DNA of 64,000 bases from assembly GCA_947500135.1 (NCBI GenBank), contig CANMQX010000003.1, forward strand, positions 310,001 through 374,000, in the 5' to 3' direction. Under the pieces are notes generated by a model. That model was not told the origin of the DNA. It made no database searches and was given only the letters and a program-made list of their open reading frames with translations. The stretch's first letter is position 1. Every line of letters starts with the position of its first letter. The stretch is from an uncultured Paracoccaceae bacterium (lineage in GTDB: Bacteria; Pseudomonadota; Alphaproteobacteria; Rhodobacterales; Rhodobacteraceae). Made by a program: the position numbers and the translations under genes. Of this stretch, positions 26,585 through 35,912 are shown one piece after another.

Positions 26585-26958
26585 CAGACCCCTCCCTGAC
26601 CATTTAGCCCACGCAGAACGGCGGTATTGATCTCGATCAGAGCCGCCGCATCCGCCTCGCCCCGTAAGACCTTGCGGCTATGTATTTCCGTGAATTCTGC
26701 GAGGTAGAATATCTGCGCCCGTAAGGGTTTTGGCAGCGCGTTATCATTGTCGGCAACATCTGCGGCCATCGTCACCCACATGCGTCGGTTATCATGCAGC
26801 ACGCTCGCAAGCGCGGGGAAATCGATTGGAGTGGTTTTTGATTCTTTGCGTAGGCGTGCAGTTATCTGACTGATCAACTGCGCTTCCACGGATCGTTCTG
26901 TGCGAACGGCGACTTGGGTGGGGGCATATGCCTGGCGAGCTTGTTCTATTGCGTTCAC
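26584..26958 (-). CDS. flaF: Flagellar biosynthesis regulator FlaF
   Basis: The 124-residue protein has the FlaF pattern NAIEQARQAYAPTQVAVRTE, then QITARLRKESKTTPIDFPAL, LHDNRRMWVTMAADVADNDN and LPKPLRAQIFYLAEFTEIHS. FlaF promotes flagellin synthesis or secretion and acts opposite to FlbT in Caulobacter. GTG at 26958 is the likely start, since the family begins MNA; further in-frame extension upstream runs into the flagellin terminator. It directly follows the flagellin gene. Confidence 0.93.
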   Translation of the reverse strand: MNAIEQARQAYAPTQVAVRTERSVEAQLISQITARLRKESKTTPIDFPALASVLHDNRRMWVTMAADVADNDNALPKPLRAQIFYLAEFTEIHSRKVLRGEADAAALIEINTAVLRGLNGQGGV

Positions 26959-27016
26959 GTGATGTCCTTCCGGCACGAATTTGAACGAGATGCGGGTTTT
27001 CCGCAGTGAAATACGC

Positions 27017-27042
27017 AGTGGCACCGGTTCTCCGGTGCCACT
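27017..27042 (-). terminator. Strong hairpin after the flagellin gene
   Basis: A perfect 11-base stem (AGTGGCACCGG / CCGGTGCCACT) with a four-base loop starts 12 bases after the flagellin stop. There is no long T run after it on the minus strand, so it may act as an mRNA stabiliser or partial terminator that sets flagellin far above flaF and flbT. Confidence 0.65.
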
Positions 27043-27053
27043 GGTTGTTTAGA

Positions 27054-28616
27054 TTACCGGAACAATGACAGGATTGTCTGCGGAGCCTGGTTCGCAATTG
27101 ACAGCGATTGAACACCCAACTGCTGCTGAACCTGCAATGCCTGCAAACGTGCTGAGGCCTCTTCCATGTCAGCGTCGACCAATGCACCGATGCCGGACTT
27201 TAGGCTGTCGGTCAGGTTTGAGATAAACTCTGACTGCGTATCGATCCGGCCTTGACTTGAGCCAAACTCAGCAGCCGCGTCGATTGTGCTACCGATGAAT
27301 GTTTCGATATTGGCCAAAGCGGCGGCGACACTGTCGTCATCCGTGACATCCACGTTGTCCAAACCTGCAAGCCCACCGGTCGCTTCACCATCGGCTGCGC
27401 CTGCGACACTCAAAGTAACGGCCGTTGCACTATCGGTATCGACTTCAAGCACCCACGCACCGTCTTTTTCGGTCACGTTTGTGGAAAGCCCGGCAACGCC
27501 GGCACCATCAATGATCGTCTTCAGCCCGCGTGCGACATCTTCAAATGTTTCTCCAGGGCCCGCAACATAATCATAGTTGTTGCCGGCAATGGCCACGCGA
27601 TAACCATCGCCTTCATTGACACCAGCGGTAGCCGAGAACGTGATGTCAGACGCACGCGAACCCAACGAAAGTGATGCTGTGGTTGCAGCAGCGCCAGAGT
27701 TGACAGTACCGCCATCATTGTCGCCGGATGTCAGAACGAATGTTGTTGTTGGGCCTGATGCGTTCACTTCAACGTCTTCGAACGACCGGGTGTTTGTCAG
27801 GACAATTTCACCGGCGTTCGCATTTGTGGCTGAAATACCTTCAATGCCCGCAGCGTTGATCGCAGCTGTCAGTCCATCACGCACGTCATCGACCGTCAAT
27901 GCGCCAGCAACTGTGGTAAAGCTCACGGTTTCACCAGCGATCTGCAGATTATAGGTCTCTCCGGCAGCTGCAGGAACAGTAGCCAGATCAATCGTCATTT
28001 CGTTGCCATCGCCAGAGAAGTTGGCGCCAGCACCGGCTGCATCTTGGCTTGCACCAGCAGTAAAGGTGGCGTTTGCACTCAGATCCGCGCCAGTGCCATA
28101 AACACCGGAGTCAAAGCTGAGATCCTGACGTGCTACAGTGATGTTGGACGAGGCGACCGTGCCATCGCTCGACCGATCAAGAGACGACAGAATGTTAACG
28201 TCATCGGTGCCCTGCAACATGTTCAGGCCGTTGAACTGCGCCGCGCCGACAACAGATGCGATCTGATCGGTCAGGGCGTCAACGTCAGCTTGCAGCTTGC
28301 TGCGGTCAACATTCTCGCCCTGTGCGGCGACAATCTTTTCCTTCATGTCATTGAGCAGATCAGTCACTGTTTCTGCACCGTTACGTGCAACAGCAACGGA
28401 CGAACTGCCAAGAGACAGGCTTTCGGAAATCGCCTTGAAACCCTTGACGTCTGATTCCATCACTTTGGAAATCGCCCAAACCGCTGAATTGTCGCGGGCA
28501 GAGCCGACTTCCTTACCGGTTGAGATCATGGCCTGTGTTTTGGACAGATCGCCATTGATGGATTTCAGCGTTTGCAGCGCAACCATTGCGCTGTTGTTGG
28601 TCAGAATACTGGACAT
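27054..28616 (-). CDS. fliC: Flagellin with enlarged central domain
   Basis: The 520-residue filament protein has complete D0/D1 ends: N-terminal SSILTNNSAMVALQTLKSIN, ISTGKEVGSARDNSAVWAIS, and C-terminal QGRIDTQSEFISNLTDSLKS, LQVQQQLGVQSLSIANQAPQ. The central part (about 150-430) is longer than in many alphaproteobacterial flagellins and holds two similar modules of about 90-100 residues, each with a strand-loop pattern (for example YNLQIAGETVSF and YRVAIAGNNYDY), followed by a helix ending in an INAAGIEGIS or IDGAGVAGLS turn. No cysteine is present, as usual. It is preceded by a hairpin-rich leader and followed by flaF and flbT. Confidence 0.96.
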   Translation of the reverse strand: MSSILTNNSAMVALQTLKSINGDLSKTQAMISTGKEVGSARDNSAVWAISKVMESDVKGFKAISESLSLGSSSVAVARNGAETVTDLLNDMKEKIVAAQGENVDRSKLQADVDALTDQIASVVGAAQFNGLNMLQGTDDVNILSSLDRSSDGTVASSNITVARQDLSFDSGVYGTGADLSANATFTAGASQDAAGAGANFSGDGNEMTIDLATVPAAAGETYNLQIAGETVSFTTVAGALTVDDVRDGLTAAINAAGIEGISATNANAGEIVLTNTRSFEDVEVNASGPTTTFVLTSGDNDGGTVNSGAAATTASLSLGSRASDITFSATAGVNEGDGYRVAIAGNNYDYVAGPGETFEDVARGLKTIIDGAGVAGLSTNVTEKDGAWVLEVDTDSATAVTLSVAGAADGEATGGLAGLDNVDVTDDDSVAAALANIETFIGSTIDAAAEFGSSQGRIDTQSEFISNLTDSLKSGIGALVDADMEEASARLQALQVQQQLGVQSLSIANQAPQTILSLFR

Positions 28617-28635
28617 ATTTTTGGTCCCTATAAAA

Positions 28636-28680
28636 GGCGCTTTGCGCCGGGTTGATTCGTGAATCCATGCCGTTTCGGCA
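28636..28680 (-). promoter_or_regulatory. Triple-hairpin leader of the flagellin mRNA
   Basis: Reading toward the flagellin start on the minus strand there are three adjacent inverted repeats: TGCCG-AAA-CGGCA (28668-28680), GATTC-AC-GAATC (28654-28665) and GGCGC-AAA-GCGCC (28636-28648). Two have identical five-pair stems with an AAA loop. The last ends about 20 bases before the ATG and close to the GGGACC ribosome site. This is the expected place for FlbT-dependent control; that link is inference. Confidence 0.55.
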
Positions 28681-28823
28681 CGGGCTGAAACGTCATTCTG
28701 ACGGAATTGGTCTGCATCCGTTTCGGGGCAGATTAGCCTTTTTGGCGGTAGGCGCAGATAGACCCCAACTGGCTGAATAAGATGTTAATCCCAGCAGATG
28801 AATTGCGATCAATTTGATGCAAT

Positions 28824-29165
28824 TCAGGCCTTTTTCTGCAAAGCTGGTTTCGTCGTTGGAACCTTGGCCAACTGGCCCTTTTGATCATAAACCGCAAGTC
28901 CGTCACGCACATTATCGAGCGCAGCAAGTCGTTCGCGTGCGGCGGCGACACCGCGGATCGCCGCCGCCAGAAGTGTCTGGTTTTCAGAGAGTTTGTTCCT
29001 GATTAAAGCAAGATCGGTGGCTGATGATCCGCCGCGAGTCAGGCTCTCAAACAACGACGTTTTTGCGCCAGCAAGTTGATCCAGTTCTTCAAACGCACCC
29101 ACATGCAAGGCGAGGCGCTCCTTTTCGAGTAGATGGATAAGTTCTTTTGCGGTCTCACTAGACAT
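28824..29165 (-). CDS. FlgN-like export chaperone
   Basis: The 113-residue protein is helical and acidic at its N-terminus (TAKELIHLLEKERLALHVGA) with FlgN-type spacing, and ends in a short basic tail. FlgN escorts the hook-associated proteins FlgK and FlgL to the export gate. It overlaps the flgJ-like gene by 8 bases and lies upstream of flagellin in the same direction. Family similarity is weak, so the call depends on size, helix pattern and context. Confidence 0.7.
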   Translation of the reverse strand: MSSETAKELIHLLEKERLALHVGAFEELDQLAGAKTSLFESLTRGGSSATDLALIRNKLSENQTLLAAAIRGVAAARERLAALDNVRDGLAVYDQKGQLAKVPTTKPALQKKA

Positions 29166-29451
29166 CCAGACGGACTTTCATGGCTTCAAACAAGGCTTCG
29201 GCCAGACCGATTCCTCCTGCGGACGCCATCTCCTTCGCTTGGGCTTCACGCAGGAAAGAGGAAAACTGATCTTCGCCAGACCCGCCACCAAAGGCCGTGC
29301 GACTCGCGCCAAGCCCAGCTGACTTCAGCATTTCAGCCAGAAATGTTGCTTCCAGTTTTTGTGCGGCGTCACGCAATTTGGCATCGGCCTGTATGTAGTC
29401 AGGAACAGGCGCGACCGCGCGTGGGGATGGCAATACCGGGATCGTAGTCAT
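29158..29451 (-). CDS. flgJ: FlgJ-type rod-binding protein (N-terminal domain only)
   Basis: The 97-residue product is the rod-capping half of FlgJ: KLRDAAQKLEATFLAEMLKS, then a GGGSGEDQFSSFLREAQAKE and GIGLAEALFEAM ending. The C-terminal muramidase present in enterobacterial FlgJ is absent; the lytic transglycosylase at 14391 may supply that activity. It is divergent from fliK and overlaps the FlgN-like gene, forming the start of a minus-strand run through flagellin. Confidence 0.88.
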   Translation of the reverse strand: MTTIPVLPSPRAVAPVPDYIQADAKLRDAAQKLEATFLAEMLKSAGLGASRTAFGGGSGEDQFSSFLREAQAKEMASAGGIGLAEALFEAMKVRLDV

Positions 29452-29555
29452 CGGGTTCTCCGTCGTGATCTTTTTTCCTTTTGCCGAACAGCCGTAAAGA
29501 ATCAGTAATTTTTTTCCGCCAAAAAGCTTTAAACGCAGATTCTGTCGGAGAACCG

Positions 29556-30890
29556 ATGATACAATTGATTGTCAACGACGCGAAAACCACACTCAGCCAG
29601 CCCAATATAGAGGCTGACACATCCGTAGTGCCTGATGATGTCGACTTCGCAGAAATGATCACATTGCTGATTGAGGGCGAAAAGCCAAAACCTGGCGATG
29701 TGATGGCATCAACCGATCAGTTATCAGCCGATCCTGAACCGTCGGCAGAGGTCCTTGTGGAGGATGTCGCGCTTGCTGCGGATCAAGACGATTGGACTGA
29801 TCCCGCGCAATTGGAGTTTGGGTCAACAGAAGTCAAAGATGTCGAAAAACCAAATAACACAGAGCTTCCCAAGGCGGCAAATGTGGTCGAAGGACAAGTG
29901 ACGATCGAGGGGCGCAAGACGGTGCCTGACGCTGAGACTGACGTGACGATGGCCGATAAAACGGCACATGTTGTCGAACAAAAAACCGGTACAATTCCGA
30001 CCGCCGCGCAAAGCGTTGTTGAAGGTCAGTTTCCACGAGATGCTCAACAAAATCAGCCATCTAACAGATCCTCGAAGGCTGCCGTGCCAGATGCCGAAGC
30101 GCCGCCAGAACCGCAAAAATTGTCATCTGCAGTCCCGGAATTGATCGCCAAGCCCGGCCCAGCGGCGAAGGATCTTATGGGCACTGCGTCCCACACGGTG
30201 CCGCCGACGCTGATCCCTGATAAACGGCATTTGGTTTCCGATCATCTCGATCAAAAACCGCATCCGGTCAAAGCTGACGGGTCTATCGGATCCACGAAAC
30301 AGGAGCCCCCTGTGACCGCGAAAAGTGGCGCTGTTGCGATGGCGGAACTGCCAGCAGCGCTTCAGTTTGCGCAATCGAAAATGATAAAGGGTATCGCTGC
30401 TGCTGAGGCGTCAGGCGAATTGATGGGGTTGTCGTCTGCGGGTGAGCGGCCTGTTGTAAATATCCAAACACTAACCGTGTCGCCTGCGACCGCGGGCCCG
30501 GAAACGGCGCGCCATGTCGCGGGTCAACTTGCGGCTGCTATAACGGCGCAGCCCGGACGCACTACGGAAATCGCGCTCAACCCCGAAGAATTGGGCAAGG
30601 TGCGTTTGAGCATGAATTCAGTCGATACGACGATCATACTCAGCGTGATTGCCGAACGCCCGGAGACGACCGATCTGCTGCGGCGTCACATCGATATGTT
30701 GGCGCAGGAATTCAAGGCATTAGGCTTTGAAAATATTTCGTTTTCTTTTGAAGAACAAAGCCAGGCTGGCGCCGACGGCGGCCGCGAGGATGACACCCAT
30801 AAGCCAGCAGAAAATGATGTCGTGCCAGCCGATGCGCACCGGCAGATGCGCACAAACGGCCAGAACAGCGGGCTTGACCTGCGACTTTAA
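29556..30890 (+). CDS. fliK: Flagellar hook-length control protein FliK
   Basis: The 444-residue protein is low in complexity over its first 300 residues (Ala, Pro, Glu, Lys, Thr-rich), as expected for the secreted molecular ruler, and ends in a conserved Flg_hook domain (about 345-420): EIALNPEELGKVRLSMNSVD, then LLRRHIDMLAQEFKALGFEN. It fixes hook length and signals FlhB to switch substrates. ATG 29556 follows a CGGAGA ribosome site and is preferred to the in-frame TTG at 29481. flgD lies 9 bases downstream. Confidence 0.93.
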   Translation: MIQLIVNDAKTTLSQPNIEADTSVVPDDVDFAEMITLLIEGEKPKPGDVMASTDQLSADPEPSAEVLVEDVALAADQDDWTDPAQLEFGSTEVKDVEKPNNTELPKAANVVEGQVTIEGRKTVPDAETDVTMADKTAHVVEQKTGTIPTAAQSVVEGQFPRDAQQNQPSNRSSKAAVPDAEAPPEPQKLSSAVPELIAKPGPAAKDLMGTASHTVPPTLIPDKRHLVSDHLDQKPHPVKADGSIGSTKQEPPVTAKSGAVAMAELPAALQFAQSKMIKGIAAAEASGELMGLSSAGERPVVNIQTLTVSPATAGPETARHVAGQLAAAITAQPGRTTEIALNPEELGKVRLSMNSVDTTIILSVIAERPETTDLLRRHIDMLAQEFKALGFENISFSFEEQSQAGADGGREDDTHKPAENDVVPADAHRQMRTNGQNSGLDLRL

Positions 30891-30899
30891 GGACAAAAG

Positions 30900-31565
30900 A
30901 TGGAAATCACACAGAACCCAGCGACGACAACGCCCGTGGCATCAAAGGCCGCGTCAGGCAAAACCAGCGAAATCAGCTCTGATTTTGAGACGTTTTTGCG
31001 AATGCTAACGGTGCAGATGCAAAACCAAGATCCATTGAACCCCGTCGATTCAACGGATTATGCGGTCCAACTGGCCACATTTTCCGGCGTCGAACAGGCT
31101 GTTTTGACAAATGATCTGTTGAAATCCCTGACATCACAGATGAACAGCAGCGGACTGGCGGGGATGGCCAATTGGGTCGGCAAAGAAGCGCGGGCCGCCG
31201 CCCCTGCATATTTCGATGGCAATCCAATCACAATAACACCGAATCCATCTGTGATCGCGGACCGGGCAGAGGTTGTCATACGCAATGAAAACGGGACGGA
31301 AGTGCAGCGTTTGGATATCCCGGTTACGTCAGATCCCGTGCAGTGGGCAGGTGTGTCGGAAGGGGGTTTCCCGTTCGACAATGGGCTTTATTCCTTCGAA
31401 GTTCTTAGCATCGCAAATGACGAGGTGATCGCACAATCACCGGTGGAGATTTATAGCAAAGTCACCGAAGTTCGCAGCGAAGGGGATGCAACCGTTCTGA
31501 TTTTGGAAGGCGGTGCTGCGGTTCCCAGCGATCAGGTCACGGCGTTGCGTGATCCGCAAAGCTGA
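30900..31565 (+). CDS. flgD: Flagellar hook-cap protein FlgD
   Basis: FlgD caps the growing hook and guides FlgE polymerisation. The 221-residue product has the hallmark FETFLRMLTVQMQNQDPLNP with DYAVQLATFSGVEQAV (about residues 33-68), a C-terminal FlgD Ig-like/tudor region (VVIRNENGTEVQRLDIP, then GLYSFEV). It is in one operon with fliK, as hook-length and hook-cap functions suggest. It converges on ubiB with an 18-base gap, marking the right end of the flagellar cluster. Confidence 0.95.
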   Translation: MEITQNPATTTPVASKAASGKTSEISSDFETFLRMLTVQMQNQDPLNPVDSTDYAVQLATFSGVEQAVLTNDLLKSLTSQMNSSGLAGMANWVGKEARAAAPAYFDGNPITITPNPSVIADRAEVVIRNENGTEVQRLDIPVTSDPVQWAGVSEGGFPFDNGLYSFEVLSIANDEVIAQSPVEIYSKVTEVRSEGDATVLILEGGAAVPSDQVTALRDPQS

Positions 31566-31583
31566 AACCGCCCGAACCAGGGG

Positions 31584-33113
31584 TCACATCAAACGGCTGA
31601 TCCAGACGGCGGCCCCTACCAAGGCCCCGCCCAATGACATCCATGCCAACCGCGCCAGCCGGCGTTGGGGTTTTGGTTCGGGTGGCGGGTTGTTCAGGCG
31701 GATCAAAGCATCCTCGGCCAATCGGGGCAGACGTGGACCGAAACGCGCCAGCACGCGCGCGGTTTTGGTCAGATCGCGCAGCAATGCCTTGGGGCCAATG
31801 CTCTCCTTGATATAGTTTTCGACCACCGGGCGGGCCACCTGCCAGATGTTCATATGCGGATCAAGAGATCGGGCAACGCCTTCAACCACGACCATTGTAC
31901 GCTGTAACAAAATGAGTTCAGTGCGCGTTTCCATTCCAAAACGTTCGGTCACTTCAAACAGATAGCTCAGCAGGCGCGCCATCGAAATCCGGCTCGCATC
32001 CATGCCGAAAATCGGTTCACCCACGGCACGCAAGGCGCGGGCAAACTCATCCACATCGCGGTCGGCTGGAACGTAGCCAGCTTCAAAATGCACTTCCGCG
32101 ACGCGGTTATAGTCTTTGCGAATAAATCCAAACAGGATCTCTGCGTATACACGACGGGTATATTCATCAATCCGCCCCATGATCCCGAAGTCATAGGCAA
32201 TGACATCACCATTTGCGGCGACCTTCAGATTGCCCTGATGCATGTCACCGTGGAAATAGCCATCACGCAAAGCATGGTTCAGGAAAAGTTCCAGCACACG
32301 GGCCGCCAGTGCGCGACGATCATGGCCTGCCGCATCCAGCGCGTCGTTCAACCCGATATTCGTGCCTTCGGCCCAATCGAGCGTCATGACCCGCCTGCTG
32401 GACAGATGCCAACGGATCAACGGGACCTCGAACCCTGCGTCACCATCCGTATTGGCCGCAAACTCTGCCGCGGCCGAGCTTTCCAGCCGCAAATCCAGCT
32501 CGCCCATCACGACGCCTTCGAAATGGGTGATCACCTCCATCGGGCGCAATCTGCGCGACGCGGGGGAAAGAACTTCGATAGCCCGAGCTGCGAAATAGAA
32601 TGCGTCGATATCCTTGCGGAACGCTTTTTCGATACCGGGGCGCAGGATTTTGACAGCGACCGCTTCGCCGGTTTCGGCCAGATGCGCCTTATGGACCTGG
32701 GCCAGCGACGCGGCGGCGACGGGATCCGAGAATGTCGAAAAAAGCGTATCAAAAGGCAGGCCAAGCTCGCGCTGGATTTCGGCCTTTGCCTCTTTCATCG
32801 AAAATGGGGGCAGTTTGTCCTGCAAGACGCGCAGTTGCACGGCCAACTCATCACCAACCACATCTGGACGGGTCGACAAGACCTGACCAAATTTGATGTA
32901 AGCCGGGCCAAGCGCTGTCAGCGCACGCGGGGCAGGCGGCATCGACAGATCCCCCTGAAATCCCAGCCAACGAAAGGGCCAGACAAGCGCACGAAACGTA
33001 ACCCGCAAAAGCGGGCCTGCATCAAACGCATCAAGGACAACTTTCATCGCACCCGTGCGTTCCAGCGTGGCGCCCGTTCGGATCAGGCGGATAATGTTAT
33101 GTGGGCCGCGCAA
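31584..33113 (-). CDS. ubiB: Ubiquinone biosynthesis atypical kinase UbiB
   Basis: UbiB is an atypical protein-kinase-like ATPase required for ubiquinone biosynthesis. The 509-residue protein has the KxGQ motif YIKFGQVLSTRPD, the ATP-site region AVKILRPGIEKAFRKD, catalytic-loop HGDMHQGNLKV and YDFGIMGRID, and a C-terminal pair of hydrophobic segments ending at the membrane. Start is TTG 33113 because family members begin RGPHNIIRLIRTG; the longer frame to 33176 would overlap ubiE. One base separates it from ubiE, so the two form one operon. Confidence 0.94.
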   Translation of the reverse strand: MRGPHNIIRLIRTGATLERTGAMKVVLDAFDAGPLLRVTFRALVWPFRWLGFQGDLSMPPAPRALTALGPAYIKFGQVLSTRPDVVGDELAVQLRVLQDKLPPFSMKEAKAEIQRELGLPFDTLFSTFSDPVAAASLAQVHKAHLAETGEAVAVKILRPGIEKAFRKDIDAFYFAARAIEVLSPASRRLRPMEVITHFEGVVMGELDLRLESSAAAEFAANTDGDAGFEVPLIRWHLSSRRVMTLDWAEGTNIGLNDALDAAGHDRRALAARVLELFLNHALRDGYFHGDMHQGNLKVAANGDVIAYDFGIMGRIDEYTRRVYAEILFGFIRKDYNRVAEVHFEAGYVPADRDVDEFARALRAVGEPIFGMDASRISMARLLSYLFEVTERFGMETRTELILLQRTMVVVEGVARSLDPHMNIWQVARPVVENYIKESIGPKALLRDLTKTARVLARFGPRLPRLAEDALIRLNNPPPEPKPQRRLARLAWMSLGGALVGAAVWISRLM

Positions 33114-33114
33114 G

Positions 33115-33867
33115 TTACAGTTTCCAAGCCGAATGCAAGGCCGCGATCCCCATCGACAGGTTGCGGTATTTCGCATTCTCGAAACCAGCCGCGCGAATCA
33201 TGGCAAGAAAACTGTCCTGATCGGGGAATTTGCGTATCGATTCCACCAGATATTGGTAACTGTCCCGATCACCGGCAATCATCTGACCCATGCGTGGAAT
33301 GACGTTAAAGGAATAGGTGTCATAGGCCGCCTGCATCATCGGGTTTGGCAGTTGTGAAAACTCCAGAACCATCAAACGGCCACCGGGTTTCAGGACGCGG
33401 TAGGCTTCGGTCAACGCATCCTGCGGGCGGGTCACGTTCCTGATACCAAAGCTGATTGTATAAACATCAAAGCTGTTGTCTTCGAACGGCAGGGACATCG
33501 CATCGCCAACCACCCAATCCAGACTGTCAGACATCTGTGCAGCTTCTGCGCGTTTGCGGCCTTCGACCAGCATGGGTTCCGTCAGATCCAGAACAGTTGC
33601 ATGACCCCGGCCTGCGCGTTTGAGGAACCGGAAAGAAATATCGCCAGTGCCGCCAGCGACATCCAGCAAGCGCTGTCCCGGACGTGGCGCGAGCCAATCC
33701 ATCATCGCGTCTTTCCAGATACGATGGATACCCACCGACATGACGTCATTCATGATGTCGTATTTATTGGCGACTGAAGAAAACACGCCCTGCACCCGGC
33801 CTGCTTTTTCGGCTTCTGGCACGGTTTCAAACCCGAAATGGGTGGTATTATCCGGCTTATCGGTCAT
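33115..33867 (-). CDS. ubiE: Demethylmenaquinone/ubiquinone C-methyltransferase UbiE
   Basis: The 250-residue SAM-dependent methyltransferase adds the C-methyl group of the quinone ring. Motif [16 protein letters not shown] is at about residues 68-82, the family signature [18 protein letters not shown] precedes it, and [15 protein letters not shown] and [12 protein letters not shown] follow. Length is normal. It is divergent from mutM and leads into ubiB. In this group ubiquinone is the main quinone, so the benzoquinone reaction is the likely role. Confidence 0.96.
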   Translation of the reverse strand: MTDKPDNTTHFGFETVPEAEKAGRVQGVFSSVANKYDIMNDVMSVGIHRIWKDAMMDWLAPRPGQRLLDVAGGTGDISFRFLKRAGRGHATVLDLTEPMLVEGRKRAEAAQMSDSLDWVVGDAMSLPFEDNSFDVYTISFGIRNVTRPQDALTEAYRVLKPGGRLMVLEFSQLPNPMMQAAYDTYSFNVIPRMGQMIAGDRDSYQYLVESIRKFPDQDSFLAMIRAAGFENAKYRNLSMGIAALHSAWKL

Positions 33868-34024
33868 GTCGTGATCCCGTTCCGCTCTTGTCTTCCGCCC
33901 GGGTTATACGCTGTTGCGACCAGAGACAAACTGTCAATCTGCCACATCGGGCCGGAACCGATTGTCTTGGCGGCTGTGGCCTGTATGCATGTTATCAATT
34001 CAACCAGCAAAGCACACCGCATTC

Positions 34025-34876
34025 ATGCCAGAACTACCCGAGGTCGAAACAGTCAAAGCCGGGCTTGCCCCCGTGATGGAAGGGCAGGTGATTACGCGTG
34101 CTGACGTGAACCGTCCCGACCTGCGCTGGCCCTTTCCAGAGGGCTTGGCCGCGCGGTTAACGGGCAAATGTGTGAACCGGCTGCGTCGCCGGTCCAAGTA
34201 CATTCTGGCCGATCTGGATAGCGGGGAAACCCTGCTGATCCATCTGGGCATGTCGGGGCGCATGTTGATTTCTGGCCAAATGCCGGGGGGCTTCCATTTC
34301 GACCATCCGGCACCTGCAAAACATGATCATGTTGTGTTGCATATGGCGACTGGCGCGCGGATCACTTTCAATGATGCCCGGCGCTTTGGGGCGATGGACC
34401 TGATGCCGACAGACCAGCAGGACGATCATTGGTTGATCCGTGATCTGGGGCCGGAGCCGCTGGGAAATGCTTTTGACGAAACATACCTCACCCAACGACT
34501 GAAAGGGCGAAACACCCCGATAAAGTCGGCCCTGCTTGACCAACGCATCGTCGCTGGACTGGGAAACATTTATGTGTGCGAGGTTTTGTTTCGCGCCGGC
34601 ATCCATCCGCGACGCAAGGCGGGGCAGATCAGTGCAAAACGCATAGCCGGTCTTGTGCCTCTGATCCGGGATGTTCTGGCCGAGGCGATCGCGGCTGGCG
34701 GTTCCTCACTGCGTGATTATCGGCAGGCGGACGGGGAACTGGGATATTTTCAACATGGATTTCAGGTCTATGACCGCGAAGGTGCTGCATGCGTAACACC
34801 CCACTGTGAAAAGAAAATCACGCGAATCGTACAATCGGGACGCTCATCTTTCTTCTGTCCGCAATGCCAAAGATAG
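34025..34876 (+). CDS. mutM: Formamidopyrimidine-DNA glycosylase MutM (Fpg)
   Basis: The 283-residue repair enzyme removes oxidised purines such as 8-oxoguanine. It starts [13 protein letters not shown] (catalytic Pro2 and Glu3), has the conserved [10 protein letters not shown] lysine, [20 protein letters not shown] helix-two-turn-helix and a C-terminal zinc finger with [18 protein letters not shown] and [11 protein letters not shown] 34025 is required to place the catalytic proline at position 2; the in-frame upstream region is not coding. It is divergent from ubiE-ubiB. Confidence 0.97.
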   Translation: MPELPEVETVKAGLAPVMEGQVITRADVNRPDLRWPFPEGLAARLTGKCVNRLRRRSKYILADLDSGETLLIHLGMSGRMLISGQMPGGFHFDHPAPAKHDHVVLHMATGARITFNDARRFGAMDLMPTDQQDDHWLIRDLGPEPLGNAFDETYLTQRLKGRNTPIKSALLDQRIVAGLGNIYVCEVLFRAGIHPRRKAGQISAKRIAGLVPLIRDVLAEAIAAGGSSLRDYRQADGELGYFQHGFQVYDREGAACVTPHCEKKITRIVQSGRSSFFCPQCQR

Positions 34877-34940
34877 CTTGATCCAGCAGCGCGCTTTGAT
34901 AAGCAATAAGCCTTGACCAGCGGCAAACAGGGACAGCAGC

Positions 34941-35717
34941 ATGGCCTTCGAGAATATTATTGTCGACATCACGGACTATGTGGCGACCATCACCCTGAAC
35001 CGACCGGACGCGCTGAACGCGCTGAACGCCAAACTTCTGGGCGAACTTTGCACCGCTTTGGAAGATGCTGACACAAGCGACAAAGTGCGCTGTATCATCA
35101 TCACCGGCTCTGAAAAGGCCTTCGCGGCTGGCGCTGATATCAGCGAAATGGCCGACAAGTCCTTTGTCGAAATGTACACCAGCCGTTACTTCGAAAATGA
35201 AACGGATCGCTTTAACCGGATTCGCAAACCCATCATCGCAGCCGTGTCCGGCTATGCGCTGGGCGGCGGTTGCGAACTGGCAATGATGTGCGATTTCATC
35301 ATTGCGGGTGACAATGCCAAGTTTGGCCAACCTGAGATTAACCTTGGTGTGATCGCGGGGATTGGCGGGACCCAACGGCTGACACGTTTTCTGGGCAAGT
35401 CAAAGTCGATGGATATGCATCTGACCGGACGGTTCATGGACGCCGAAGAGGCCGAGCGGAGCGGTCTGGTCAGCCGCGTTGTCCCAACAAAAAAGCTGTT
35501 ATCAGAAGCCAAGGGCGCCGCAGAGAAGATCGCTGAGAAATCGCAAATCGCCACCATAGCGGCAAAAGATGCGGTCAACCGCGCCTTTGAAACAACCCTT
35601 GCCGAAGGATTGAATTACGAGCGGCGCTTGTTCAATTCGCTCTTCGCCACAGAAGATCAAAGCGAAGGCATGGCTGCGTTTGTCGAAAAGCGCGAGGCGC
35701 AGTTTCGCGACAAATGA
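34941..35717 (+). CDS. Enoyl-CoA hydratase (crotonase family)
   Basis: The 258-residue enzyme should hydrate trans-2-enoyl-CoA to 3-hydroxyacyl-CoA in fatty-acid oxidation. Crotonase features: [18 protein letters not shown], oxyanion-hole region [36 protein letters not shown], and the glutamate-containing [20 protein letters not shown]. Both expected catalytic glutamates appear present. An AGCAGC ribosome region precedes the ATG. It lies between mutM and rpsT, a synteny seen in Rhodobacteraceae. Substrate chain length cannot be told. Confidence 0.93.
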   Translation: MAFENIIVDITDYVATITLNRPDALNALNAKLLGELCTALEDADTSDKVRCIIITGSEKAFAAGADISEMADKSFVEMYTSRYFENETDRFNRIRKPIIAAVSGYALGGGCELAMMCDFIIAGDNAKFGQPEINLGVIAGIGGTQRLTRFLGKSKSMDMHLTGRFMDAEEAERSGLVSRVVPTKKLLSEAKGAAEKIAEKSQIATIAAKDAVNRAFETTLAEGLNYERRLFNSLFATEDQSEGMAAFVEKREAQFRDK

Positions 35718-35912
35718 ACCGTCCTGTGCGAACGCCGCCAATGCGGCAATCGATACCCGGTTGACTCAATCCAATTGAAGGCGTAGTGCCGCGCAGACAT
35801 GCGTGTGAGGCCCGCTTTGGCCAGACGAACCGGTTCTGAACCCGGTCGGGGCTTATTGCGCGAATTGATTTGTATTTGACCCGACCAAGGTCACGAAAAA
35901 GGAACCGAAGAC

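Noticed and set aside
32088..33302. 404-codon open frame opposite ubiB and ubiE
   Set aside because: It runs across two clear genes in the reverse direction and shows no domain pattern.
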